From assembly GCF_023101145.1 (NCBI RefSeq), contig NZ_CP073714.1, forward strand, positions 4,588,001-4,652,000: a stretch of 64,000 nt of DNA, in the 5' to 3' direction. The notes under the pieces are model-generated. The model saw only the letters and a list, made by a program, of their open reading frames with translations. It searched no databases and was not told the DNA's origin. The translations under genes and the position numbers were made by a program. This document shows positions 42,410 to 52,362 of this stretch, one piece after another (the stretch's first letter is position 1; each line of letters starts with the position of its first letter). The DNA comes from Paenibacillus pabuli. GTDB lineage: Bacteria; Bacillota; Bacilli; Paenibacillales; Paenibacillaceae.

Positions 42410-42592
42410 GGAACAAATATATCACAATTTTGTAACCAAGAGTCGTAGTAAATGTTACCATCTGGCTAATTCATTTCAACATTTAGGCTGAATTTAAGCG
42501 GTTTTTTTCAAAAAAATGTCTATTTAAGCTTATATCGTTGATGACAGAAACGTTACTTTTTATGTAAATCTGTGCGTATCCTTACATAACAA

Positions 42593-42629
42593 AACCATCC
42601 CTGCCGACAGGTCGTCGACAGGGATGGTT
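42593..42629 (-). terminator. Terminator after the glutamine-type ABC importer
   Basis: AACCATCCCTG / CAGGGATGGTT, followed on the minus strand by TTGTT. About 77 bp after the ATPase stop. Confidence 0.8.
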
Positions 42630-42705
42630 GAAGGGATGAAATTCTCATCCAAAGTACAGATTTTGCAATTTCATCCTGATCTTCATCCTTAATAACTCGG
42701 ATGTA

Positions 42706-43434
42706 TTAGAGCACTTTAGCGAGGAAGTCACGTGTACGTGCATGCTTGGGCTCACCGAACACTTCAGCAGGTGTTCCTTCTTCTACAATAACCCCGCCAT
42801 CCATAAAAAGGATGCGGTCACCCACTTCGCGTGCGAAGCCCATCTCATGCGTTACAATTACCATGGTCATTCCGCCCTCTGCAAGCCGCTTCATGACATC
42901 CAGTACTTCGCCGACCATTTCAGGGTCCAGTGCAGAAGTAGGCTCGTCAAACAGCATGACATGCGGCTGCATCGCAAGAGCTCTTGCAATAGCGATCCGT
43001 TGTTTTTGTCCACCAGACAGCTGATTTGGATAGGCGTCTTTTTTGTCAGAGAGGCCAACCGTCTTGAGCAAATCTGCACAGATTTGTTCCGCTTCGTGTG
43101 CAGGCTGTTTCTTCACTTTAATGGGCGCAATCGTAATGTTCTGCTGCACCGTTTTGTGCGGAAACAGATTGAAATGCTGGAAGACCATCCCCATTTTTTC
43201 ACGAGTTTCATTAATGTTATGTTTCTGGTCAGTGATCGAAACTCCCTCAAAGTTAATCTCACCGGAAGTAGGCTGCTCCAGTAAGTTCAGACAACGCAAA
43301 AAGGTACTTTTCCCCGATCCGGACGGACCGATGACCACGACAACCTCGCCTTTGCCAATCGTTACGTTAATGCCTTTGAGCACTTCGTTCTTATCATAGG
43401 ATTTATATAATTGTCTAACGTCTATCACTTGCAC
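42706..43434 (-). CDS. glnQ: Polar amino-acid ABC transporter ATP-binding protein
   Basis: 242 residues. Walker [10 protein letters not shown], signature [15 protein letters not shown], Walker [14 protein letters not shown], switch His in VTHEMGFA: a typical GlnQ/HisP-type ATPase. It energises import of a polar amino acid, probably glutamine or a related one. It overlaps the fused permease gene by 20 bases. Confidence 0.92.
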   Translation of the reverse strand: MQVIDVRQLYKSYDKNEVLKGINVTIGKGEVVVVIGPSGSGKSTFLRCLNLLEQPTSGEINFEGVSITDQKHNINETREKMGMVFQHFNLFPHKTVQQNITIAPIKVKKQPAHEAEQICADLLKTVGLSDKKDAYPNQLSGGQKQRIAIARALAMQPHVMLFDEPTSALDPEMVGEVLDVMKRLAEGGMTMVIVTHEMGFAREVGDRILFMDGGVIVEEGTPAEVFGEPKHARTRDFLAKVL

Positions 43435-44872
43435 CCAACTTCCTTTCCAGTCGACCCAGCAGTTTGGACAAAATGAACGTCAGCACAAAGTAGATGGCTG
43501 CCGCAATCAGGAATGGATTCATCCCTTGATACGTAATATTTTTGACCACACTTGCCTGGTACATAATGTCCACCATACCGATAACCGAGATAATGGAGGA
43601 TTCCTTGATAATGGTCACGAACTCATTACCGATCGCCGGTAACACCGCTTTGAACGCCTGTGGGAGCACGATGAAACGCATGGCCGCACCTCTTCCCATC
43701 CCCAGGGAACGAGCTGCTTCCAGTTGGCCGCGATCCACACCCTGTATACCAGCGCGGAAAATCTCGGCAAGATAGGCACCACTATTAATGGACAGTGTAA
43801 TAATCCCCGCCTGAAGAGCCGAGAAATTAATCCCAAAAGTCAATGAAACACCGTAATAGATAATCATCAATTGCACCAGCATTGGCGTACCACGAATGAC
43901 CTCAACATAAACTGTTCCGATCCAGCGTAAAATGGCGATGTCATGCAGACGGAACAGACAGATGATCAAACCGATAATGACCCCGAAGATTACACCGAGT
44001 GCAGACAGTAAGAGAGTGTAGCCCACACCTGTTGCATAGAAGCTTTTGTACTGCCAGAATACTTCGAAAATGTTTTGTTTACTCTTCTCTGCCATCAACT
44101 TGCTTGCTTCAGTGACCATCTGATCGATTTTATTTTCGCTTTTCAGACGTTTGAGCGTTCCGTTCACTGCATTCAGCAATTCTGTATTGCCCTTACGAAT
44201 CCCGATTGCCGCTTCGGCCTGCTCTTCATCCGGAATAGCCGGAGCTAGTCCAATAATATCATCGAGATAACCGGCAGCTACCGTATCTTCAACGATCGCA
44301 GCATTTACACGATTGGTTTGCAATTGCAGCACGATGTCGGATATTTTATCCAGTGCTGTCAGTTTTGCCCCTGGGATTCCCTGACCAATCGTTTCCTGAA
44401 TGGAGCCTTTTTGAACTCCAATTTTTTCATTCTCCAGATCAGCCATGGTTGGATATTTATCTTTATCCGCATTGCGAATCATGATGACTTGCTTTGATTT
44501 ATAATAGGTATCGGAGAAGTCAATGCTTTGTTTACGTTCATCCGTTGGTGTCATACCCGAGATGACCATATCCACACGACCACTCTGCAAAGCAGGAAGA
44601 AGTCCGTCAAAACCCATATCCTCTATTACAAGTTCTGCGCCAAGATCGGCAGCAATTTCTTTAGCAATCGAAATATCAAATCCGACGATTTGGTCTTTAC
44701 CATCAATGACTTTATGGAATTCATATGGTGCAAAATCGGCACTTGTACCGAGCACCAGCTTTTTACTGCCTGAATTGCCTGTAGTTCCCGTTGCCAACGC
44801 AACAGGAGCAACCGTAGTTAGCAATACCACAAAAGCTAGCAGCATCATGGTGTAACGACTAATCAATTTCAA
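43415..44872 (-). CDS. glnP: Fused amino-acid binding protein and ABC permease
   Basis: 485 residues. A signal peptide (about 1-28) leads into a periplasmic-type binding domain (about 35-260: [36 protein letters not shown]). The permease domain follows (about 275-480), with the EAA loop EAARSLGMG and membrane segments such as [17 protein letters not shown]. The fusion resembles lactococcal GlnP and removes the need for a separate lipoprotein. With the ATPase it forms a complete importer. Substrate is inferred by family only. Confidence 0.93.
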   Translation of the reverse strand: MKLISRYTMMLLAFVVLLTTVAPVALATGTTGNSGSKKLVLGTSADFAPYEFHKVIDGKDQIVGFDISIAKEIAADLGAELVIEDMGFDGLLPALQSGRVDMVISGMTPTDERKQSIDFSDTYYKSKQVIMIRNADKDKYPTMADLENEKIGVQKGSIQETIGQGIPGAKLTALDKISDIVLQLQTNRVNAAIVEDTVAAGYLDDIIGLAPAIPDEEQAEAAIGIRKGNTELLNAVNGTLKRLKSENKIDQMVTEASKLMAEKSKQNIFEVFWQYKSFYATGVGYTLLLSALGVIFGVIIGLIICLFRLHDIAILRWIGTVYVEVIRGTPMLVQLMIIYYGVSLTFGINFSALQAGIITLSINSGAYLAEIFRAGIQGVDRGQLEAARSLGMGRGAAMRFIVLPQAFKAVLPAIGNEFVTIIKESSIISVIGMVDIMYQASVVKNITYQGMNPFLIAAAIYFVLTFILSKLLGRLERKLGASDRR

Positions 44873-44926
44873 CCCTGTTCTCCCCTTATAATACTTTGTA
44901 TGCTTTCTGTTGTTGATGCCTGAGTC

Positions 44927-44961
44927 ATTATAAAGTAGAATGCATGATTATGCAATGCATT
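44927..44961 (-). promoter_or_regulatory. Promoter of glnPQ with an inverted repeat
   Basis: On the minus strand TTGCAT (44950-44955), 17 bp, TATAAT (44927-44932). A perfect inverted repeat AATGCAT-N9-ATGCATT (44939-44961) spans the -35 box and the spacer upstream of TATAAT, an operator-like position. The regulator is unknown. Confidence 0.7.
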
Positions 44962-45053
44962 TCGACATTACAAATCCTGACTAGTTTCTGAAAAATAACC
45001 GCAACTATGATATAATTATTGAATTATTTTCATTTTTGCTTAAGGAGTCCACC

Positions 45054-46229
45054 ATGACACATACCAAAACACAAATTCTAACTGTTATTGATCAATATGC
45101 TTCCCGTTTTAAGGAGATTTCATCATATATTGGTGCCAATCCCGAACTTGGAAATGAAGAATATCTCGCTTCTGCCCGGTTAAAGGAAGAACTTACCTAT
45201 CACGGTTTCACTGTAGAAGCTCCTGTCCTTGGCTTGGACACCGCATTTATTGGTACGTATTCTGCTTCCAAAGCAGGCCCGACCATTGCCCTGTTATGTG
45301 AATACGATGCACTGCCTGAAATCGGTCATGCTTGTGGGCACCATCTGATCTGCATGATGAGCCTCGGAGCTGCGGTAGGTCTGAAGTCCATACTGGATGA
45401 AGTGGGCGGAACATTGAAAGTGTTCGGTACACCGGCAGAAGAAACGCGTGGGGCCAAAGTGCCTATGGCTGAAGCTGGCTTATTCGATGACTGTGATGTC
45501 GCGCTAATGGCTCACCCGTATTACGCTTATGAGAAATCAGGCAGTTCCCTGGCGATTGACGCGGTACAATTTGAGTTTCATGGCAAATCTTCACATGCCG
45601 CCGCAAGTCCACATGAAGGCATCAATGCACTGGATGCGGTAATCCAGACGTTTAATGGCATTAATGCGTTCCGTCAACAAGTGAAAAGCACGGTTCGTAT
45701 CCACGGTGTTATCAATAGCGGAGGACAGGCAGCCAACATCATTCCTGACTACGCTTCTGCTCAATTCTATGTACGTGCCTCAACTAGAAAAGAGTTGAAT
45801 ATTCTCACTCAACGTGTAATTCAGATTGCGGAAGGCTCTGCTCTGCAAACCGGATGCCGGCTTGTTACATCCAATTATGAGACTTCCTATGATGAGATGG
45901 TCACGAATGAATCGTTATCTGCTGCTTTCAGTGCTAACCTGCTTGAACTCGGCATTTCTCAAGAAGAGATCGTCAGTGGCAACGACCATGGTTCCATGGA
46001 CATCGGTAACGTATCCTTGCGTTGTCCTGCAATCCATCCGTATATCCGTGTTGTGGACGAAGTTCACACACTTCATTCCATTGAATTCCGTGATCTGGCG
46101 CTGCAGGAACGTGCTCTGGATGGCATGATCCTTGGAGCCAAGGCAATTGCTGCAACTGCTTATGATGTTCTTACACAGCCTGAGCTGCTGCAAACCATTC
46201 AAACAGAGTTTAAGCAAGCCAGTCGCTAA
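45054..46229 (+). CDS. M20-family amidohydrolase
   Basis: 391 residues from ATG 45054, six bases after AAGGAG. The M20 fold is shown by the metal-site motifs EYDALPEIGHACGHH, TPAEETRGAK and HPYYAYE, with the dimerisation domain at about 175-285 (HGKSSHAAASPHEG). It resembles aminobenzoyl-glutamate or N-acyl-amino-acid hydrolases (AbgB-like). It probably releases an amino acid from an amide. Divergent from glnPQ, which could import its product or substrate (inference). Confidence 0.9.
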   Translation: MTHTKTQILTVIDQYASRFKEISSYIGANPELGNEEYLASARLKEELTYHGFTVEAPVLGLDTAFIGTYSASKAGPTIALLCEYDALPEIGHACGHHLICMMSLGAAVGLKSILDEVGGTLKVFGTPAEETRGAKVPMAEAGLFDDCDVALMAHPYYAYEKSGSSLAIDAVQFEFHGKSSHAAASPHEGINALDAVIQTFNGINAFRQQVKSTVRIHGVINSGGQAANIIPDYASAQFYVRASTRKELNILTQRVIQIAEGSALQTGCRLVTSNYETSYDEMVTNESLSAAFSANLLELGISQEEIVSGNDHGSMDIGNVSLRCPAIHPYIRVVDEVHTLHSIEFRDLALQERALDGMILGAKAIAATAYDVLTQPELLQTIQTEFKQASR

Positions 46230-46258
46230 GTTTTTCGTGAACTGCTGTATATTAATCT

Positions 46259-46307
46259 AGGGTGCTCCTTAAGACCTGCATTTCAGGTCTTAAGGAGCAC
46301 CCTTTTT
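46259..46307 (+). terminator. Terminator after the M20 gene
   Basis: AGGGTGCTCCTTAAGACCTG pairs perfectly with CAGGTCTTAAGGAGCACCCT (20 bp, 5-base loop), followed by TTTTT. Confidence 0.92.
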
Positions 46308-46472
46308 GTTTTGATAAGTACGTATATACGGACACAAGCTGGAGATGCTGTGAAAAGAAAACATTGAAAAATGTTGAAATCTTTACATTTGGCGACCGCA
46401 CTTATGGTTCATATGCTCTCTAACTTGGTTATTTATAGCTATAACTGTATCATGAGTTCAGGAGGTGTTGTC

Positions 46473-48224
46473 ATGCTGCTCGAAGCGATGTATCACGTTC
46501 CCCGCGATAAATGGGCCTATGCTTATAATCCGTCGACGATTCACCTGCGTGTACGAACGAAGAGAGATGATGTGCAATATGTGACTGCACTGACTGGTGA
46601 TAAATACGATTGGAATGGAACCTATAAGGAAATTCAATTGGAGAAAGCCGCTTCCGACAGTATGTTTGATTACTGGGAAACTGCAGTTAAGCCCAAATTC
46701 AAGCGTCTGACTTACATCTTCCGCATTACCGCCGGTACCGAGAATATATATCTGGCTGATAACGGAATTCACTATGCTCCCCCGTTCCCTACAGGAGGAT
46801 ATTATGAATTTTCCTACATCCATGAAATTGATGTATTTAAGGTTCCGGAATGGGCCAAAGAAGCCGTGTTCTACCAAATCATGACCGAAAGGTTTGCCAA
46901 TGGCAATCCCGACCTGAATCCTGAAGGAACCCAGGAATGGGGTGGTAAACCTGAACTGGATAACTACTTTGGCGGAGACCTGCAGGGGGTGCTCAATCAC
47001 CTGGATGATCTGACGAAGCTCGGTGTTAATGCCATTTACTTTACTCCTCTGTTTCAAGCAAACTCCTACCATAAATACGATACCGTTGATTATAAAAAAG
47101 TTGATCCTCATTTCGGGGATAATGAGCTACTCAAAGAAGTGGCGGAACAATGTCATCGCCGTGGAATCCGGGTCATGCTTGACGCGGTTTTTAACCATTG
47201 CAGCGAAGACTTCCCTCCTTTTCAGGATGTACTGAAGAACGGTAAAAATTCCAAATACGCAGACTGGTTCCATATCAATGAATATCCCGTACAGATCAAG
47301 GATGGTATTCCAACCTACGATACATTTGGGTTTTATGGCAATATGCCGAAGTTCAATACCGCCAATCCCGAAGTAAAAGACTATTTGCTTGATGTGGCTG
47401 AATACTGGATCAAGGAGATTAAACTCGACGGTTGGCGACTTGATGTTGCGAATGAGGTGGATAACCATTTCTGGCGTGACTTCCGCAAAGTAGTCAAAAG
47501 TGCTAATCCAGAGGCCTATATTGTAGGTGAAGTATGGAGTGATTCCCTGACCTGGCTCATGGGAGATCAATTTGATTCCGTGATGAACTACCCTTTTGCT
47601 GACAAGGTGCTTGAGTTCTTCTGTGGTTCTATGGATGGTTATAACTTCGCTAACGAAATGGGATCGCTCATTATGCGTTACCCTCAACAAACCAATGAAG
47701 TCATCTTCAACATGCTGTGCAGTCATGACACCCCACGTCTGCTTACTCGAGCTGGAGAAGACAAACGCAGATTAAAATTGTCGGTTGTGTTTCTTTTCAC
47801 TTATATTGGTACGCCCTGTATATTCTATGGGGACGAGGTTGGTATACGTGGAGATGGCGATCCGGATTGTCGTAAATGCATGCAATGGGATCCTGCCAAG
47901 CAAGATCAGGAGCTTTATGACTTCTACCGTCTGATGATTGATTTGCGGAAAAGCAATGAGGCTCTGCGCAAAGGCCGCTTCCGTTTTCTGAAGGCCGATC
48001 ACAACGATCCATGCATCATATATGAACGTATGGATGACACTCTTCACTTTACGGTGTGGATGAACAATACTCCGCAAGAACGTACCCTGTCACATCCAAT
48101 GGAAACCAAGGACTGGAAGGATGCCTTAACCGAAGATGCTGTTGTTCCCACCAATGGCATGATGAATATTAAACTTGATCCTTATGGATACCGTATTTTG
48201 TATAGACAATTGGAACCAAGCTAA
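46473..48224 (+). CDS. Neopullulanase/cyclomaltodextrinase-type GH13 enzyme
   Basis: 583 residues from ATG 46473 (AGGAGG seven bases upstream); the longer frame from 46371 adds an unrelated tail. An N-terminal CBM34-like domain (1-120) precedes the catalytic barrel: nucleophile Asp in GWRLDVANEVD, acid/base Glu in IVGEVWSD, and Asp in NMLCSHDTPR. MPKFNTANPEV is the MPKLN-like motif of subfamily GH13_20. The cytosolic enzyme hydrolyses cyclodextrins, pullulan or maltodextrins and may transglycosylate. It precedes the glycogen genes. Confidence 0.92.
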   Translation: MLLEAMYHVPRDKWAYAYNPSTIHLRVRTKRDDVQYVTALTGDKYDWNGTYKEIQLEKAASDSMFDYWETAVKPKFKRLTYIFRITAGTENIYLADNGIHYAPPFPTGGYYEFSYIHEIDVFKVPEWAKEAVFYQIMTERFANGNPDLNPEGTQEWGGKPELDNYFGGDLQGVLNHLDDLTKLGVNAIYFTPLFQANSYHKYDTVDYKKVDPHFGDNELLKEVAEQCHRRGIRVMLDAVFNHCSEDFPPFQDVLKNGKNSKYADWFHINEYPVQIKDGIPTYDTFGFYGNMPKFNTANPEVKDYLLDVAEYWIKEIKLDGWRLDVANEVDNHFWRDFRKVVKSANPEAYIVGEVWSDSLTWLMGDQFDSVMNYPFADKVLEFFCGSMDGYNFANEMGSLIMRYPQQTNEVIFNMLCSHDTPRLLTRAGEDKRRLKLSVVFLFTYIGTPCIFYGDEVGIRGDGDPDCRKCMQWDPAKQDQELYDFYRLMIDLRKSNEALRKGRFRFLKADHNDPCIIYERMDDTLHFTVWMNNTPQERTLSHPMETKDWKDALTEDAVVPTNGMMNIKLDPYGYRILYRQLEPS

Positions 48225-48707
48225 TACTCGCCAGAAAATTCCTGAAAGATTAAATGACCCTTTGATTGATCATCGGATACTTCAGGAGTTTTCTGACGAA
48301 GACTTTACAGTAGCTATAACTTGTCTTTTTCAAATCCCCGTTCGCATCTATGGTGATTCTCCACCGCGTAGAATTTGGACCAAACATGACCATTTCATTT
48401 ACTAATTGATATAACGTTCCATTATTATCTTCAACCAGATCAACGACTATGTTTTTCCCATTTGTAAAGGGACTTGCGCCAAAGAGATAACGTCCCGTCG
48501 CACTTGCTGCAACCATCAGCATGTTATCTCTTATGATGTTGCCCTCCGGCCGTTAGGATTATATTGGGAAGGAAGGAAAGATACTGACATAACAGACGTA
48601 ATTTTAATATCCTTAAATACAATGTTATTCATTTTAAATTCGCCTCCTCCTTATGATCGTACAAAAAAAGCCACAGTACGAATATACTGCGGCTGATTTG
48701 TGCAAAT
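48225..48707. other. Gap between the neopullulanase gene and glgA containing a broken gene
   Basis: Apart from the frameshifted gene described separately (48250-48632), I see only short AT-rich spacers. No clear terminator for glgA was recognised; the sequence 48655-48707 contains a weak hairpin near ACAGTACGAATATACTG. Confidence 0.45.
48250..48632 (-). pseudogene. Frameshifted small gene of unknown function
   Basis: A well-placed start exists at ATG 48632, preceded by AAGGAGGAGG (48643-48652). Reading gives 33 codons (MNNIVFKDIKITSVMSVSFLP..., stop at 48531). At about 48541-48551 (the G/C-rich CCGGAGGGC stretch) the frame appears to shift: the other frame continues without a break as PEGNIIRDNMLMVAASATGRYLFG to the stop at 48250, giving about 126 residues in total. 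Conceptual content is a beta-strand-rich small protein (VVDLVEDNNGTLYQLVNEM). Family not recognised. A sequencing error or programmed shift would be alternatives. Confidence 0.55.
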
Positions 48708-50150
48708 CTATTTCACAGATTCAAGCGTTATGCGGCGATAAATATCCATATACTCTTCAGCTGAGACGTTCCAGCTGTAGTCTCCGCTCATTGCATTTTT
48801 CACGATCTTTTTCCAGTGTTCTGGCTGACGGTAAAATTCCTCAGCACGGCGAATGGTGTTCATCATGTCATGGGCATTAAAACTTGTGAAAGAGAATCCA
48901 TTCCCCTCACCGCTGAATTCATTGTATGCCTGCACCGTATCGTTCAGACCCCCTGTTTCCCGGACAAGGGGTACACTGCCATAACGGAGTGCAAGCAACT
49001 GGCTAATGCCACATGGCTCGAACCTCGATGGCATCAGGAACAGGTCACTGCCTGCATAGAATCGGCGGGATAACCCATCATTGAATGTAATCTGGGCAGA
49101 CATTTTCAACGGATAACGATTAGCCGCCTCACGGAACCAGTGCTCATAAGCCGGATCCCCCGTACCCAATACTGCAAATTGAATATCGTCATAGTACAAT
49201 AATTCATCCAATACACGACATACCAGATCCAGACCTTTGGAATCCACAAGCCTTGTAACCATCACCATAAGTGGAGCATCGGGACGTACAGGCAATCCTA
49301 ATTCTTTCTGCAGCTCAATCTTGTTCTCGATTTTCTTGGACAGGCTGGTTCTGTATTTTACTGCAATTTTATTGTCCGCTGCCGGGTTGTAACTCTTGGT
49401 ATCAATACCGTTGACAATCCCGCTAAAACGATCCCCCAATGAACTGAGCAATCCATCCAGACCATATCCATAATAGGAGGTTTGTACTTCCTTGGCGTAG
49501 GTAGGGCTCACGGTCGTTACATGATCCGCAAAAACCACTCCTGCTTTCAGGAAATTGACATTGCCATAATATTCTGCCCCATCTACCGTGAAATACCGAT
49601 CATCCAGCTCAAGCAAATCACTGAATAAATCATGTGGAAACACACCTTGATATAACAGGTTATGTATCGTAAAAACCGTTCTCATTTCACTATAGAAGGC
49701 ATCATGAGCATAGTGAGCCTCCAGTAATAAAGGAATCATTCCTGCATGCCAATCGTGACTGTGCAGTACATCTGGCTTGAACTCAATTTGCGGCAACACT
49801 TCGAGAACAGCACGATTAAAGAAGGCAAAGCGCTCCCCGTCATCCATATACCCATACACGCCATCCCGGCCAAAATAGTATTCATTGTCTACAAAGTAGA
49901 CAGGAATACCGTCATGGACCAGCATCTCTATTCCACAATAAGGTCTGCGCCAGCCAAGAGGGACATCTGTCGTGATGACAGGTTCCATCGCCGCTTTATA
50001 CTCATCCGGTATGCTTTTGTATTTGGGTAAAATAACACGAACATCTGCCCCATTTTTCTTTAATGCTTGTGGCAATGCGCCGATGACGTCAGCAAGGCCT
50101 CCTGTTTTGATAAATGGATGTACTTCAGCCGCAGCAAATAGAATATTCAT
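48708..50150 (-). CDS. glgA: Glycogen (ADP-glucose) synthase
   Basis: 480 residues, GT5-type GT-B enzyme. N-terminal KTGGLADVIGALP binds ADP-glucose. Further family motifs are HSHDWHAG and TIHNLLYQG in the N-terminal half, and SRFEPCGISQLLALRYG and the later RETGGLNDTV in the C-terminal half. It extends alpha-1,4-glucan chains in the cytosol from ADP-glucose made by GlgC. The start overlaps the glgB stop by four bases, so branching enzyme and synthase are coupled. Confidence 0.95.
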   Translation of the reverse strand: MNILFAAAEVHPFIKTGGLADVIGALPQALKKNGADVRVILPKYKSIPDEYKAAMEPVITTDVPLGWRRPYCGIEMLVHDGIPVYFVDNEYYFGRDGVYGYMDDGERFAFFNRAVLEVLPQIEFKPDVLHSHDWHAGMIPLLLEAHYAHDAFYSEMRTVFTIHNLLYQGVFPHDLFSDLLELDDRYFTVDGAEYYGNVNFLKAGVVFADHVTTVSPTYAKEVQTSYYGYGLDGLLSSLGDRFSGIVNGIDTKSYNPAADNKIAVKYRTSLSKKIENKIELQKELGLPVRPDAPLMVMVTRLVDSKGLDLVCRVLDELLYYDDIQFAVLGTGDPAYEHWFREAANRYPLKMSAQITFNDGLSRRFYAGSDLFLMPSRFEPCGISQLLALRYGSVPLVRETGGLNDTVQAYNEFSGEGNGFSFTSFNAHDMMNTIRRAEEFYRQPEHWKKIVKNAMSGDYSWNVSAEEYMDIYRRITLESVK

Positions 50151-52168
50151 GCCTTCGTCCTCCTTTTGGGTTTAACTGTTGTGCTATCTTTTGTTTTACT
50201 GGTTTTAGTTGTGTTCGCTTTTGCTTTAACGGATTGAGCTTCAAGGGGCAATACATCCGTTTTCCGACGTGTGTTCTTTTTTAAAATAACTACACTTAGC
50301 GGTGGCAAAACAACTTCCAGACTATGTGGTTGCCCATGAAAAGGAATCTTTTCTGTAGTAAGCTGCATATCATTGATAATGCCTGATCCGCCGTAATCGG
50401 AATGATCACTGTTCAGAACTTCGGTATACATACCGGGACGCATGACACCAATCCGGTAACGCTCCCGCTTGACCGGCTGAAAGTTAATGAGCACAAGGAG
50501 TGTATCCGCAGGTTTTTTTCCTTTGCGCACATATGAAATGACACTTTGGGTCTGATCATCCGGAGTGATCCATTCATAACCATCAAAGGAATGATCAAGC
50601 TCCCATAAAGCTTTTTCGCCCAAGTATAACCCAGACAGATCCCGTTCAAACTTGTGGAGTTTACGGTGACTGTCGTAGTTCAGCAAAAACCAGTCCAGTT
50701 GATCCTCATCTTTCCATTCAATAAACTGGCCGAATTCTCCACCCATAAACAGCAGTTTTTTGCCTGGGAATGTCATAAAGTACCCCATGAAGGCACGCAT
50801 GCCGGCAAACTTCTGCTCGTATGTTCCAGGCATCTTGTCCAGGAGCGACTTTTTGCCATGAACGACCTCGTCATGTGACAGAGGAAGCACATAATTTTCA
50901 GCAAAGGAGTATACGACCGGGAATGTCAGCAAATGATGTTTGGAAGGGCGCTCGTGAAAATCCGATTTCATGTAGTCAAGTGTATCGTTCATCCAACCCA
51001 TATTCCATTTATAGTTAAATCCCAATCCACCCTGATCTACTGGCGAAGTAACCATCGGCCATGCACTGGATTCCTCTGCCATCATCAGTGCATAGGGAAA
51101 GTACTTGAAGACCGTTTCATTCAACTGCTGCAAAAAAGCAACAGCTTCCTTGTTTTCCAGGCCACCTTCGTTATTCGTACGATATTGTCCTGGCTGCTTC
51201 TCGAAATCCAGCTTTAGCATACTGGTTACGGCATCGACCCGAAGTCCGTCGAAATGGTACATTTCCATCCAGTACAACGCATTAGAGATCAAAAATGAAC
51301 GAATCTCGGGTTTGGAATAGTCAAAGCTGAGTGTACCCCATCCTGGTCTCTCTGCTAACAGCGGATCTGCATATTCATACAAAGGTGTTCCATCAAATAA
51401 TCGCAAACCATGGGCATCTTTGGCAAAATGTGCAGGGACCCAATCAAGCAATACGCCTATTCCTGCTTGATGAAGGGTATCCACCAGATACATCAGATCT
51501 TTAGGATGTCCGTAACGGCTGGTTGGAGCATAAAATCCTGTGTTTTGATACCCCCACGAAAGGTCGTAAGGATGTTCGCTCAGGGGCAGCATCTCAACAT
51601 GGGTATAATTCATCTCCAATAAATAAGGAACAAGCAAGTCCGCAAGTTCACGATAATTGTAGAGTGTACCGTCTTCTTTCCGTTTCCAGGTTCCAGCATG
51701 CATCTCATAAATATGTAGAGGTTTGTTATACACACCTCGTTGTTTGCGTCTCCAGGCGCCATCATTCCATTTATAACCTTCTATGGAGCTGGTGACAGAT
51801 GCCGTACGCGGACGAACTTCCGCCTGGAAAGCATAAGGGTCGGCTTTTAGCAATTCGGTACCGTCTTCCGTTAATATACGGAATTTGTATAAAGTTCCTT
51901 CACTAATTTCCGGAATAAAACGACTCCAAAATCCAGAATCGGGTATCTTATATAATGGTTCCTGTTCACCTTTCCAATCATTACGATCAAGCGCTAACCC
52001 GACTTCTTTGGCATTCGGAGCCCATACCGTAAAGCGATATCCCTGACGATGATCTTCGATCGCAGGCTGTGCGCCCAATATTCGATAACTGTGATGAAGG
52101 TTTCCTTCATGATACAAATAAATATGCTCCGGCGATATTTCCGGGTTTGTCAATGGTTGAATGGCCAA
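50147..52168 (-). CDS. glgB: 1,4-alpha-glucan branching enzyme
   Basis: 673 residues. A CBM48-like N-terminal domain (about 20-130) precedes the GH13_9 barrel with nucleophile Asp in GLRVDAVTSM, Glu in MMAEESSAWP, and Asp in LSHDEVVHGKK. The C-terminal beta domain ends near 645. An unusual basic tail of about 27 residues follows (rich in Lys and Thr, ending in KPKRRTKA); it is not typical of the family. The enzyme introduces alpha-1,6 branches. Divergent from glgC. Confidence 0.94.
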   Translation of the reverse strand: MAIQPLTNPEISPEHIYLYHEGNLHHSYRILGAQPAIEDHRQGYRFTVWAPNAKEVGLALDRNDWKGEQEPLYKIPDSGFWSRFIPEISEGTLYKFRILTEDGTELLKADPYAFQAEVRPRTASVTSSIEGYKWNDGAWRRKQRGVYNKPLHIYEMHAGTWKRKEDGTLYNYRELADLLVPYLLEMNYTHVEMLPLSEHPYDLSWGYQNTGFYAPTSRYGHPKDLMYLVDTLHQAGIGVLLDWVPAHFAKDAHGLRLFDGTPLYEYADPLLAERPGWGTLSFDYSKPEIRSFLISNALYWMEMYHFDGLRVDAVTSMLKLDFEKQPGQYRTNNEGGLENKEAVAFLQQLNETVFKYFPYALMMAEESSAWPMVTSPVDQGGLGFNYKWNMGWMNDTLDYMKSDFHERPSKHHLLTFPVVYSFAENYVLPLSHDEVVHGKKSLLDKMPGTYEQKFAGMRAFMGYFMTFPGKKLLFMGGEFGQFIEWKDEDQLDWFLLNYDSHRKLHKFERDLSGLYLGEKALWELDHSFDGYEWITPDDQTQSVISYVRKGKKPADTLLVLINFQPVKRERYRIGVMRPGMYTEVLNSDHSDYGGSGIINDMQLTTEKIPFHGQPHSLEVVLPPLSVVILKKNTRRKTDVLPLEAQSVKAKANTTKTSKTKDSTTVKPKRRTKA

Positions 52169-52362
52169 GAGATCACCTTCTTCTCCAGAAAATAGATATA
52201 ACAGTAACCATTACCCCATTCTAGCCAAGTTGAAAAGAAAAATGCGGTGTGTAAAAAAATGTTGTAATTTTTCAGGATTTTCACAATATACATCGTTTCA
52301 ATAGCTCCGCATTGCGTTAAGTATGTACTACACTGCACAAAAATTTTGGGAGGGAAACGATT

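Noticed and set aside
46320-46420. A CcpA (cre) site upstream of the neopullulanase gene
   Set aside because: TGTGAAAAGAAAACA resembles cre only loosely and lacks the central CG, so I do not list it.
46458-47111. A 217-codon minus-strand frame opposite the neopullulanase gene
   Set aside because: Shadow of a clear GH13 gene; composition typical of antisense translation, no start site.
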